A stretch of DNA of 64,000 nucleotides from G963677445 sp963678275 (lineage in GTDB: Bacteria; Bacteroidota; Ignavibacteria; Ignavibacteriales; Melioribacteraceae), in NCBI GenBank assembly GCA_963678275.1, contig OY782765.1, positions 4,588,001-4,652,000 of the forward strand, given 5' to 3'. Of this stretch, positions 36,430 through 45,238 are shown in pieces; the first letter of the stretch is position 1, and every line of letters starts with the position of its first letter. The translations under genes were made by a program, and so were the position numbers. The notes below the pieces were generated by a model. The model ran no database searches. It saw only the letters and a list, made by a program, of their open reading frames with translations, and was not told the DNA's origin.

Positions 36430-38754
36430 TCAGAACTCCGTTTCCAGACCGAAGTAAATATATCTCGGCAATTGCGGGCCATATAAATATGCCGGGTCCC
36501 TGTCGGCGCCAACACCCAGGTCATCCTGGTATGAATCGAATAGATTTTTAACTCCGAGTGTGATTTTCCCGCCGAAATAATCAAACATCGGCGCCTTATA
36601 AGAAAGACCAAAATCAAATTCAAAGAATACCTTGTCAGGCTCCGCAATCTCTTCGGTCGATTCATTCGGGACAACCATTTTACCGGTGTATTTCATTGCT
36701 GAAAAAAGATTAACCCTTTCATGGACATCATATGTCAGCCTTATGTATCCGTAAGTATCAGGTGTTCTCAGAAATTTGTCGGTTGATTTTCCCTCGAATA
36801 TTTCCTGTTCGGAATCATAATTGCCGGTTTTGTAAGTTACCCCGGCTCTTATTTCAAGTTCACTCAATGGTTTTAATCCCATATCAATCTCAACACCGCT
36901 TACTTTCGCGCCATCCGAGTTATAACGTTCCCAAAGTATAAGATCGGTAGTGTTATTTTCAACCGGACGTGTTGAAAACGCATCATCCAGAGATGTATGA
37001 AATCCGGTTATCCCAAATAAAAAGGCGATATCACCAAAGAATCCCTGGTATTCGAAACCGGCTGTTACCGACTTGCTGCTTTCCTCCCTGAGACCAGGTA
37101 TGTTTCTGATAACTCTTTGCTCACCGCCGAGTGATTCAATATGCAGGTCCTCATCAAAGGTTGCCGGAGGTTTAAATCCTGTGCTGAAAGAAGCCCGGAA
37201 ATCCACCCCTTCAATGGCTTCCCATTTTACATTTATTCTCGGACTTATAATCGGGTCATCAAGCTCTGAATGTTTATCGACCCTTGCTCCGGCTACAATA
37301 TTCAGGTGATTATTCATAAGGGAAATATCATCCTGAAGATAAGCGCCGAAATTGTTATGGCTGTGATCAATGTGATAACGTGGATCTTTTACCGAACTAT
37401 CTTCAAGTTTATCGTTAAAATATTCAAATCCGGCTGTAAATTTGTTTATCCCGAGTAGGAGATTTGTCCTTCCACCCAGGTTTTGTGTAATATTGTTTGT
37501 AGCTCCGTAAAAATCAAGCGCCGCTACCTGTTCCTCATTTGAGATCATTCCATCCCCATCTTCATCGGCCAGGCCGCCATAATAAGAATCGCGTTTGACC
37601 TTACTGAATGAATAGAACAAACTATAGTCCAGAGTATTTCCGAAAGAATGCTCCCATCTGACTTTTCCTCCCCATCTTTCATGTTCCAGCCATTCGGCTA
37701 TATCGGCCTCATGCTGCGGTCTGTCGAAGTCATTGCCGCCGCGCCGTTCTTCATGAATCCGGTGAAAGCTGATATTGAGCTGGTTATTAATATTTGGTTT
37801 ATAGAACCAGTTAAAGCCGATAGTTTCATCGCTCAATTGTCCCAGCTCCGAATAGCCGTCATCATTCCGGTCATATTCGGCGCGATTTCTTGCCGAGCCA
37901 AAGATAAATGCTCCTGTCCGGCCATCTTTTGAAACCAGCTCAGACATTATCCCCACCTGGTTATCCAGTTTATCCTCAATTGAACGGCCGAGGTAATTCA
38001 CTTTTGTACGGTTTATCTGTGGTTTCTGCGATATAATATTTATTGTTCCGGCAATTGCTCCGGCGCCATAAAGTGAAGAACCGCCACCTTTTACAACTTC
38101 AAGCTGCCCGATCATTTCCTGCGGAAATTGTTCGAGCGCGTAAACTCCGGCAAGGGAACTTACCATAGGATCGCCATCCATAAGCACCTGTGAATATTTA
38201 CCTTCAAAGCCAAGTATCCTTACCTGGGTAAAATTGCAGTTCTGGCAGTTATTCTCGACCCTCACTCCTGTCTGAAGTCCGAGCGCTTCAGCCAGGTTGG
38301 AGGATTTTGTTCTCTCAATCAATTTTCTCGGAATCACTTCAGTTTTTACGGGTGATTCTTCATAAAGGTAGGGTGTCGCGGTGCCGGTGATAACAACTGT
38401 TCCGGTTTCATAAAAGGAAGGTCTCAGACGGAATTCAACAGTTGTCGTTTCATTCTCACGAACATCAATTGATTTATTTCCTGATTCGTAACCAACCATT
38501 GAGGCAATAAGTCTGTAACTGCCTGTTGGAACAACTCTTAATATAAATTCACCATTTTTATCAGTGGCTACCCCAATCGTGGTATTCTGCAAAAAAACAT
38601 TCACACCGGGTATTTGATGGCCCTCGGTATCTGTAATTTTTCCTTCAATAGAACCTGTCGAGATATTTTTCTTTTCAGCGCCAGGTTTTTCAGTCGCTAA
38701 TAGTGCGAGGTTCAGCAATGCGGTCATTACCGATATATATAAAATGAATTTCAT
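36430..38754 (-). CDS. TonB-dependent outer-membrane receptor (copy 1)
   Basis: The 774-residue protein has a signal peptide, a carboxypeptidase-regulatory-like domain (~33-115, GSIEGKITDTEGHQIPGVNVFLQNTTIGVATDKNGEF), a plug (~135-250, VKTEVIPRKLIERTKSSNLAEAL, IEVVKGGGS-type LEVVKGGGSSLYGAGAIAGTIN) and a ~500-residue beta-barrel ending in aromatic F. It takes up a metal complex, siderophore or cofactor using TonB energy. The plug carries a paired cysteine motif, ENNCQNCNFTQVRI, shared with the receptor at 42710-45034. The gene upstream encodes a His-rich small membrane protein, and both lie on one transcript ending at the terminator at 36269. Metal uptake is an inference from that neighbour. 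Confidence 0.9.
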   Translation of the reverse strand: MKFILYISVMTALLNLALLATEKPGAEKKNISTGSIEGKITDTEGHQIPGVNVFLQNTTIGVATDKNGEFILRVVPTGSYRLIASMVGYESGNKSIDVRENETTTVEFRLRPSFYETGTVVITGTATPYLYEESPVKTEVIPRKLIERTKSSNLAEALGLQTGVRVENNCQNCNFTQVRILGFEGKYSQVLMDGDPMVSSLAGVYALEQFPQEMIGQLEVVKGGGSSLYGAGAIAGTINIISQKPQINRTKVNYLGRSIEDKLDNQVGIMSELVSKDGRTGAFIFGSARNRAEYDRNDDGYSELGQLSDETIGFNWFYKPNINNQLNISFHRIHEERRGGNDFDRPQHEADIAEWLEHERWGGKVRWEHSFGNTLDYSLFYSFSKVKRDSYYGGLADEDGDGMISNEEQVAALDFYGATNNITQNLGGRTNLLLGINKFTAGFEYFNDKLEDSSVKDPRYHIDHSHNNFGAYLQDDISLMNNHLNIVAGARVDKHSELDDPIISPRINVKWEAIEGVDFRASFSTGFKPPATFDEDLHIESLGGEQRVIRNIPGLREESSKSVTAGFEYQGFFGDIAFLFGITGFHTSLDDAFSTRPVENNTTDLILWERYNSDGAKVSGVEIDMGLKPLSELEIRAGVTYKTGNYDSEQEIFEGKSTDKFLRTPDTYGYIRLTYDVHERVNLFSAMKYTGKMVVPNESTEEIAEPDKVFFEFDFGLSYKAPMFDYFGGKITLGVKNLFDSYQDDLGVGADRDPAYLYGPQLPRYIYFGLETEF

Positions 38755-38824
38755 TTTATTCTCCAGTAAGTAAAGTAGATAATAGTATGCTTAAGTATTT
38801 AATTGATCAATATAAGAGGATACT

Positions 38825-39214
38825 TCAGCTTACCGGAGGGGCGCGCAGTGAGGTAGTGCTTTGAAAGGTGTAGGGAAGGGAGTTTAAAAGGTTTTCCCGG
38901 AATATTGTGAAAAGAGCCAGGTTAAAAGCAATCACAAATAAAATAAAACTTAAAGAAATTTTATCTAAAGAGAGGTGTGAATAATATAAAAACTCAATGT
39001 TTGTATGTGAATGATTATTCCGGCTTTGCGGAGTTGAGGCTGTTCCGTTGTTGTTACCGTTTACAGGGAAAAGATGACTATGCACTATCTGCCTGCCGTC
39101 AGGCAAATAATGGATATGAAGGGTGAAATAGCTGATTAAAAGAAAAGCGAAAAATCCGGTTAGAGTTACCGCTCCTATCAGCTTGGTAAATTTATTATAT
39201 GTCATGTTTCCCAT
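38825..39214 (-). CDS. Small His-rich membrane protein linked to a TonB receptor
   Basis: The 129-residue protein has two hydrophobic segments (~12-31 and ~87-105). Between them is an exposed loop rich in histidine: LHIHYLPDGRQIVHSHLFPVN and NNHSHTNIEFLYYSHLS. Such loops can bind transition metals. It is the first gene of the transcript and lies 70 bases before the TonB-receptor gene, so it may help in uptake or sensing of the same metal; this is inference. A separate inverted repeat lies 26 bases upstream of the start. No named family was recognised with certainty. Confidence 0.7.
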   Translation of the reverse strand: MGNMTYNKFTKLIGAVTLTGFFAFLLISYFTLHIHYLPDGRQIVHSHLFPVNGNNNGTASTPQSRNNHSHTNIEFLYYSHLSLDKISLSFILFVIAFNLALFTIFRENLLNSLPYTFQSTTSLRAPPVS

Positions 39215-39239
39215 TTATTCAGATAACTCTGTCATTTTT

Positions 39240-39264
39240 CTTATTTAAACTTAATCTAAATAAG
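39240..39264. promoter_or_regulatory. Inverted repeat, candidate operator
   Basis: CTTATTTA (39240-39247) and TAAATAAG (39257-39264) form a perfect 8-bp inverted repeat with a 9-base spacer, 26 bases upstream of the His-rich protein/TonB receptor operon. Location and symmetry fit a metal-responsive repressor site, but the regulator is unknown. Confidence 0.5.
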
Positions 39265-39704
39265 GCGCTTTGTCAACATAAAAGAAAAGTTTTCTCCAAA
39301 AAATATCCAATCCTAAAATAAGCAAGAAAGGTAAGTGAATCAACTTCACCCTTTATTACCTTTGCAATATGATAAATCATGCAGATTATCAATTATTCGC
39401 TTGCTGTTCATGGCAAACTACTAAATTGTGCAGGTTAATAAAGATGTGCTGTACTTGTTTTCGAAAAAGGATCATGATTGGGATTACTCAGTAAGGAGTT
39501 AAATTCTACGCAAAATGTTAAGATTTTAATATCTATTAGCCGGTGGTTGAGCGGAGTCGAAACCAGCGGCGGTAGCTTCGACTCCGCTCAGCTACCGGAC
39601 AGGTCCTGTGTTTCTGGCTCGCCAGTCTATGATTACGATTAAAAACAGGATTAGTTCTTTACTAATTCCTTTTGTTTCCGGCTTAAACAGTTTTGGAGAT
39701 ATAA
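39265..39704. other. Intergenic region with one dispersed palindromic repeat
   Basis: No gene was seen. The unit at 39540-39599 is a GAGCGGAGTCGAA-type palindromic repeat in which TTGAGCGGAGTCGAA faces its complement (TTCGACTCCGCTCAG), flanked by CCGG. The remainder should contain the promoter of the GyrI-like gene. Confidence 0.6.
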
Positions 39705-40322
39705 ATGACAAAAACAGATTATAAAAAAACGCTGAAAGAATTTTACAGGCCGGGGAAAAGTCCTGTGATAATCGATGTTCCTGAAATGAATTTTCTTATG
39801 ATAGATGGCAAAGGAAATCCAAACAAATCGGAGGAGTTTCAAAATGCTATTGAAACCCTCTACGCGGTTTCCTATAAAATAAAGTTTCTGATAAAGGAGG
39901 ACGATACCGAAAAGGATTACGTCGTTATGCCTCTTGAAGGATTGTGGTGGGCCGATGATATGACAAAATTCGGCGCCGGGAAAAAAGATGAATGGTTCTG
40001 GACTGTAATGATAATGCAGCCCCCCGTGGTCACGGAAGAAGTTTACAGAAAAGCGCGTGAAATAGCCGAGCAGAAAAAAAATCCGGCAGCGCTTCCTCTG
40101 CTCAGGTTTGAATCGCTGCATGAAGGGGAATCTGTTCAGTTAATGCATACCGGCCCCTTTTCCGAAGAGGCCCCGAATATCGAAAGAATGCATGAATTTG
40201 CCGAAGAAAATGGCTACAGCCTCCGTGGAAAACACCATGAAATATATCTCAGCGACTTCAGAAAAGTTGACCCCGCGAAAATGAAAACAGCGCTCCGCCA
40301 GCCGGTTAAAAGAAAGATTTAG
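39705..40322 (+). CDS. GyrI-like small-molecule-binding domain protein
   Basis: The 205-residue protein matches the pattern of GyrI-like (COG4832-type) proteins: N-terminal KTLKEFYRPGKSPVIIDVPEMNFLMIDGKGNP, then YKIKFLIK ... YVVMPLEGLWW and a C-terminal half with YLSDFRKVDPAKMKTALRQPV. The fold is that of the SOUL/GyrI superfamily that binds hydrophobic ligands in efflux regulators. Here no DNA-binding domain is attached. The role of stand-alone members is uncertain; ligand binding or hydrolysis of small toxic compounds has been proposed for relatives. The protein is soluble with no signal peptide, and the gene is monocistronic. Confidence 0.85.
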   Translation: MTKTDYKKTLKEFYRPGKSPVIIDVPEMNFLMIDGKGNPNKSEEFQNAIETLYAVSYKIKFLIKEDDTEKDYVVMPLEGLWWADDMTKFGAGKKDEWFWTVMIMQPPVVTEEVYRKAREIAEQKKNPAALPLLRFESLHEGESVQLMHTGPFSEEAPNIERMHEFAEENGYSLRGKHHEIYLSDFRKVDPAKMKTALRQPVKRKI

Positions 40323-40929
40323 GCTCTTATCACCACACTAACGCCAACATGTTGAGGATAATCCAGGGCGCAAAATTTGTCAAAAAGCCCGCAAATTACA
40401 TATTGCCGATAGTCAGGCTGCGATTCTAAATCAATAAGCCGATGGAGTCAGAAAAAGAAAAGTTATCGATTAGCTCAAGGATAGTCCTCCCCCGTCTTCA
40501 AAGAAAAACACTTTGAATCCACCCCCTCCAAAGGGGGATATTTTATCGAAAATCCCGAGCAATCAAAATGTCCCCCTTCGGAGGGGGTGGCCTCCGGTCG
40601 TCTTTTGCCGGAGGTCGGGGGAGGATTCACCTCGGGTAATCACAAAACTTTTACCTGGCATTAAACTTTCTACTTGTTGATAAATCTCTTACCAATTTGC
40701 GTAGTATTTAATTTCTTATTGAATAAATTACCCCCCGTTTTGCCAGGGAACTTTTCCCCATAAAGGCGTTTTCCTCAGGCTTTGCCTGGGGAAAATTTGT
40801 CCGTTAATATACACCTTTGATAATTTTTAAGTTTTTTCTGTTATTTGCAGCTTAAAGTTATAAATTATATATTCCGCAGGAATTTATTATCAGATTATTT
40901 CGGTCCGGAAATTTGAAAGGGAAAGGGAT
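40323..40929. other. Intergenic region with palindromic repeats
   Basis: No gene was seen. From ~40480 to 40635 runs a GC-rich palindromic repeat (CCCCCTCCAAAGGGGG, then CCCCCTTCGGAGGGGG and GGCCTCCGG). At 40769-40795 is a 12-bp hairpin (TTTTCCTCAGGC against GCCTGGGGAAAA, loop TTT). The last ~100 bases are AT-rich and should contain the promoter of the hemerythrin-like gene. Confidence 0.6.
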
Positions 40930-41640
40930 ATGTATAATACAAAAAAAATATTCGTGCTGCCTGAGAGTAAAGTTTCGGAACTTGTTTTTGAAAACCCGAT
41001 GCTTTTATTGCTTATTGATCATTTTGGTCTCGATTTTTTAATTCATGAAAAAACTATACGGGAACTATGCCTGGAAAACGAAATTAATGAGAATGTTTTT
41101 ATTGCTGTCGCTAATCTTTACAATGGTTTCAAATCAATAGATTTGGAAATATTTAGTAAAAATGATATTGAGTGCATCATAAAGTTTTTGTGGAATTCTC
41201 ATATTTATTACGAAAATGAAAAATATCCCGAAATTAAAGATCTCATTGTTCTTTCTTATGAAAAAAACCGCGCGGCCGAAATAAAACTTATCGGTCAGTT
41301 TTTTGATGAATATTTCGAAGAGGTTAAAGAACACCTTTCATATGAAAACGACACTGCTTTCCCCTATTTTAAAAAATTACTAAAGGACAATTTTCAGAAC
41401 ATTGATGAAAATTTAAGGGATTTTTCTGTAAAAGAGTACAGCGAACATCATACTGATATTGAATCAAAATTAAACGACCTGAAGGCGCTGCTGCTTAAAC
41501 ATATTCCTGTAGATAATGACAGGGTTCTGCGCAGAAAAATTATTACGGCCCTCTTTGAACTGGAATATGATCTCAACATACACTCTTTAATCGAAGATAC
41601 AATCTTAATCCCCCTGATCGAAAAAATTGAAAAGGTATAA
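40930..41640 (+). CDS. Hemerythrin-like protein related to RIC/ScdA iron-sulfur repair proteins
   Basis: The 236-residue protein has an N-terminal ScdA_N-like segment (ESKVSELVFENPMLLLLIDHFGLDFLIHEKTIRELC) and a C-terminal hemerythrin four-helix bundle. Candidate diiron ligands are seen in LWNSHIYY, VKEHLSYENDTAFPYF, YSEHHTDIE and LNIHSLIEDTILIPLIEK. RIC proteins repair nitrosative or oxidative damage to iron-sulfur clusters. The CC of their usual GIDFCCGG motif is absent here (GLDFLIHE), so this is more likely a diiron sensor or carrier than a full repair protein. The next gene, a LuxR-type regulator, starts five bases after the stop, suggesting that the pair works together. Confidence 0.8.
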   Translation: MYNTKKIFVLPESKVSELVFENPMLLLLIDHFGLDFLIHEKTIRELCLENEINENVFIAVANLYNGFKSIDLEIFSKNDIECIIKFLWNSHIYYENEKYPEIKDLIVLSYEKNRAAEIKLIGQFFDEYFEEVKEHLSYENDTAFPYFKKLLKDNFQNIDENLRDFSVKEYSEHHTDIESKLNDLKALLLKHIPVDNDRVLRRKIITALFELEYDLNIHSLIEDTILIPLIEKIEKV

Positions 41641-41644
41641 AAGT

Positions 41645-42247
41645 TTGAACAGAGCGACACTAAATATAGCTGTCTACGAATACTCTGCCATTATTTTTGA
41701 GGGACTCTCCAATATCCTCTCCAAATCAGGTCATTATTATAATATACACAGGATAGACAGCCTCTCTGAAATTGAAAGATTTGATAATTCAAACAAACCG
41801 GAAGTTGTAATAATTAACCCGGACCTGGTTCAGAATATTACAAGAGAATTTATTATTCTCAAAAAAAAACTTCCGGATACGTTATGGATTGGCCTGGTCT
41901 ATTCCTATTTTAATCAAAATCTTCTGTCACTTTTTGATGAGCTCATTAATATAACTGACTCACCCGGGGTAATCTTTAACCTTATCAGCAGGGCAAGAGA
42001 AACAGGTAACACGAATCACATGAGCGCGGATGAAGAACAACTTTCCGAACGGGAAATTGATGTGCTGAAATTACTCGTCGCCGGATTATCTAACAAAGAA
42101 ATTGCCGACAAACTCTTTATCAGTATTCATACCGTTGTAAGCCACAGGAAAAATATATCACAAAAAACAGGGATTAAAAGTCAGGCCGGACTTACCATTT
42201 ACGCGATATCAAGAAAAATAATTCACATCGAAGACTACCAAAACTGA
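41645..42247 (+). CDS. LuxR-type regulator with degenerate receiver domain
   Basis: The likely start is TTG 41645 (MNRATLNIAVYEYS), with AAAGG about ten bases upstream inside the previous gene; TTG 41627 in the same frame is less likely. The ~200-residue protein has a receiver-like N-terminal domain (~1-125) and a LuxR/GerE HTH (~133-195, LSEREIDVLKLLVAGLSNKEIADKLFISIHTVVSHRKNI). The phosphoacceptor position after beta-3 reads VVIINPDL, so Asp is replaced by Asn and phosphorylation is unlikely. The gene is translationally close to the hemerythrin-like gene, which might supply the signal (oxygen, NO or iron); this is inference. The TonB receptor downstream is a plausible target. Confidence 0.85.
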   Translation: MNRATLNIAVYEYSAIIFEGLSNILSKSGHYYNIHRIDSLSEIERFDNSNKPEVVIINPDLVQNITREFIILKKKLPDTLWIGLVYSYFNQNLLSLFDELINITDSPGVIFNLISRARETGNTNHMSADEEQLSEREIDVLKLLVAGLSNKEIADKLFISIHTVVSHRKNISQKTGIKSQAGLTIYAISRKIIHIEDYQN

Positions 42248-42457
42248 ATACTCCGCATACTGAATCTAACCCCCCTTTATTACCAAACATATTTAAGCAA
42301 GTACCCGGTTTTATAGCATACCTTTTAAATTCAGTTTAACCTGCTCCCCATTTATTGGGATAAAACGGGTATTTTTACCGCTTTTTAATGATTGTCCCGA
42401 AGGACAGGATAAGATAATTTAGTCTTAATAATAATTATCTGTTTGAAAGGACAAAAA

Positions 42458-42601
42458 ATGAAAAGATTACAGGTTTATAATTTAGCAGGATCACGCCATC
42501 TTATAGTGTTTTCATATCGACCCGTAAAGAATATCAACCCTATTCAAAAACCTGAAAAACATTCCGGAAAAAAACTATTTCAGCCGAATCATATTATTTG
42601 A
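42458..42601 (+). CDS. Possible 47-residue basic peptide
   Basis: The frame starts with ATG (MKRLQVYNLAGSRHLIVFSY) behind a good ribosome binding site (GAAAGGAC, eight bases upstream) and ends at a TGA. The product is basic with HIS/LYS in its C-terminal half (KPEKHSGKKLFQPNHII) and has no membrane segment. It lies between the LuxR-type regulator and the TonB receptor, on the same strand. The good initiation signal supports translation, but it may be a leader peptide or chance. Confidence 0.4.
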   Translation: MKRLQVYNLAGSRHLIVFSYRPVKNINPIQKPEKHSGKKLFQPNHII

Positions 42602-42709
42602 TTGGAAATTGATCTTCCGGCGTAAAGTCATCTCAAAATGAACATAATTTATTAAAGGCTTAAAAAATGACAGTCATAAAAAATTTCATACATAACAAAA
42701 GGCACTTAA

Positions 42710-45034
42710 ATGAAAAAATATAATTCTTACCCGGTATTGCTTTCGGCAATCATTTTAGTAATGACATTTTGTTCCATATCCATAAACGCGAAACAAGGCA
42801 ACCTGGAAGGCCCTGTTTTGATAGGCAGGGTTGTTGACGCGACAACCGGTGAACCTTTGACGGGAGTAAACATTATGATTAAAAACACCAACATAGGAAC
42901 ATCAACAGGTGAAGATGGTTCTTTCGTTATTTTCCAGGCGCCTGAAAGAGAAATTGTTCTCCAGGTATCAATGATTTCTTATAAGCCAATTTATAAAACA
43001 ATAAATATGAAACAAAACAGACCTGACAACCTGGTTTTTGAGTTGACCCCTTCCACAATAGAAATGGGAGCCGTTGTTGTTACCGGAACCAATTCAACTC
43101 ATCTTTATGAAAAAGCGCCAGTAAAAACCGAAATTATTCCTAAAACTCTTATATCACAGCAGAACGCGTATAATCTGGCGGAGGCTCTCGGATTACAAAC
43201 AGGAGTTATGGTAGAGAATGACTGCAACAACTGTAATTTCACCCAGGTCAGAATTCTGGGATTCGACGGCAAGTATTCACAGCTTCTGATAGATGGCGAC
43301 CCGGTAATAAGTTCACTTGGCGGAGTGTACGGCCTTGAGCACTACCCACAGGAAATGATCGAGCAGATTGAGATCGTCAAAGGAGGCGGATCGGCATTAT
43401 ATGGCGGAGGAGCTGTCGCCGGCACAATCAACATGATGACTCGGAAACCTTATTCCGACAAAACCCAAATTTCATATAACGGAAATTCATTCGAAGGAGG
43501 ATATGATCAGCAGGTTGGAGTGATCGCGGAAATGGTGAGTGACGATCACAATTCCGGGTTTTATATCTATGGCTCAGCGAGAAACCGGGATTCCTATGAC
43601 AGGAATGGCGACGGCTATACTGAACTGGGAATACTAAAAAATGAGACAATAGGATTTAATGGATTTCTGAAACCTTTTGATAACTCCGAACTTCAGCTTT
43701 CTCTTCACAGAATTTATGAAGAGAGAAGAGGAGGCAGCGAACTTGAAAAACCGGTGCATGAAGCCAGAATTTCTGAAATGGTCCGGCATTCGAAATGGGG
43801 AGGTAAAATAAAGTTCATCCATAAGATTAACGCCCTTTTTGATTACAAAATAAATTACGCGTTCAGTTTATTGGAAAGAGAATCTTATTATGGAGGACTT
43901 GCTGAAGATACACCTGAAGCCAGGCTTGAGGCTCTGAACTATTATGGTTTTTCTGATAATCCGCTGCATACCGCCGGTATTCAGGCCAATTATTTCCTTG
44001 GTTCAAATTATTTATCGGCGGGAATTCAGTATGACTATGATAAACTTCTCGATAAAAGTGTCGCTAACGAAGCCTACTATGTCGATGAAACCTTTAAAAA
44101 TCTCGGGCTCTTTCTGCAGGATGAGATTTCACTTGATGATGAACAAAACTCCCAGATAGTCGCGGGCATCAGGTTTGATGACCATTCGGCTCTGGAAAGC
44201 TGGATAATAAGCCCCCGAATTAACATAAAGCATAAACTTTTCGACGCGCTGACACTTCGCGCGGGAATGACCACAGGATTTAAAGCTCCCCAGATATTTG
44301 ATGAGGACCTTCATATTTGCGGTCTCGAAGGAACACAGCGGGTGATCAGAAACTCAGATGGTCTGAAGGAGGAAAAAAGCGCCTCTTATAATCTCAGCGC
44401 TGAATTCCAGGAGTTTATTGGTGAAATTCCGGTTCTTTTCGGTATAACCGGTTTTTATACAGAGTTATCTGACGCTTACGCCGATAAATTTATCTCTTCA
44501 GATGGAACAATCGAATACTGGGAAAGAATAAACAGCAGCGGAGCCGCCGTAAAAGGAATAGAAATTGATTTTGGAATTAAACCTTTGAATCCGCTTGAAA
44601 TCAGAACCGGATTTACATTTAAAAAGAATCAGTACGAGGAGAAAGTTGAAGATTTTGATACAAAAGAATTTTTCAGGACTCCCGAAGAGTTTGGTTTTCT
44701 TCGCGCGAGTTTAGAAATAAATCCGACTCTTAATGCGTTTTTTTCTGTTAAATATACCGGAAGTATGTATGTGCCTCATGAAGTTGTTGTTGATTACCAG
44801 GAAGATCCCCTGCTTGTTTTGACTAAAAGCGAATCATTCCTGGAACTGGATATTTCTTTTACAAAAAAAGTTGAAATATTCAGGGATGTATTCAACTCCT
44901 TTTCAATCGGGGTAAAAAATCTTACTGACGCCTATCAGAATGATCTTGATTACGGAGTAACCCGGGATCCCGGTTATGTATACGGGACATCACAACCCAG
45001 AACATTTTTCTTCAATGTCGATCTTTCTCTTTGA
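42710..45034 (+). CDS. TonB-dependent outer-membrane receptor (copy 2)
   Basis: The 774-residue receptor is a paralogue of the one at 36430-38754, of equal length. A signal peptide (MKKYNSYPVLLSAIILVMTFCSISINA) is followed by a carboxypeptidase-like domain (~35-115, GRVVDATTGEPLTGVNIMIKNTNIGTSTGEDGSF), a plug (~135-250, VVVTGTNSTHLYEKAPVKTEIIPKTL, IEIVKGGGSALYGGGAVAGTIN) and a beta-barrel ending in DLSL. The paired cysteine motif ENDCNNCNFTQVRI is kept. The barrel contains many Glu/Asp and Tyr loops. Together with the hemerythrin-like and LuxR-type genes upstream it suggests iron, haem or another redox-linked cofactor as substrate, but the substrate cannot be read from the sequence. Confidence 0.9.
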   Translation: MKKYNSYPVLLSAIILVMTFCSISINAKQGNLEGPVLIGRVVDATTGEPLTGVNIMIKNTNIGTSTGEDGSFVIFQAPEREIVLQVSMISYKPIYKTINMKQNRPDNLVFELTPSTIEMGAVVVTGTNSTHLYEKAPVKTEIIPKTLISQQNAYNLAEALGLQTGVMVENDCNNCNFTQVRILGFDGKYSQLLIDGDPVISSLGGVYGLEHYPQEMIEQIEIVKGGGSALYGGGAVAGTINMMTRKPYSDKTQISYNGNSFEGGYDQQVGVIAEMVSDDHNSGFYIYGSARNRDSYDRNGDGYTELGILKNETIGFNGFLKPFDNSELQLSLHRIYEERRGGSELEKPVHEARISEMVRHSKWGGKIKFIHKINALFDYKINYAFSLLERESYYGGLAEDTPEARLEALNYYGFSDNPLHTAGIQANYFLGSNYLSAGIQYDYDKLLDKSVANEAYYVDETFKNLGLFLQDEISLDDEQNSQIVAGIRFDDHSALESWIISPRINIKHKLFDALTLRAGMTTGFKAPQIFDEDLHICGLEGTQRVIRNSDGLKEEKSASYNLSAEFQEFIGEIPVLFGITGFYTELSDAYADKFISSDGTIEYWERINSSGAAVKGIEIDFGIKPLNPLEIRTGFTFKKNQYEEKVEDFDTKEFFRTPEEFGFLRASLEINPTLNAFFSVKYTGSMYVPHEVVVDYQEDPLLVLTKSESFLELDISFTKKVEIFRDVFNSFSIGVKNLTDAYQNDLDYGVTRDPGYVYGTSQPRTFFFNVDLSL

Positions 45035-45203
45035 AATTTATTATAAGAAGATATCAAATAACCGGAAATCCTTATTGCAGGAAACGGATCATTAAATCTC
45101 TCCGGCTAATGATCTATTTGTCGGGGCCTTAAATAAATAGTATGGAATTAAACAGTTATTTCTTTGCGTTATTACCGATCTCCCCTCGTTCGTAGCTAAA
45201 CGG

Positions 45204-45238
45204 AAGCGCCCCTGACTAATAAGAAGGGGCGCTTTTTT
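45204..45238 (+). terminator. Rho-independent terminator after the second TonB receptor
   Basis: AAGCGCCCCT (45204-45213) pairs with AGGGGCGCTT (45225-45234), loop of 11 bases, then a run of T. It lies 170 bases after the receptor stop. Confidence 0.85.
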
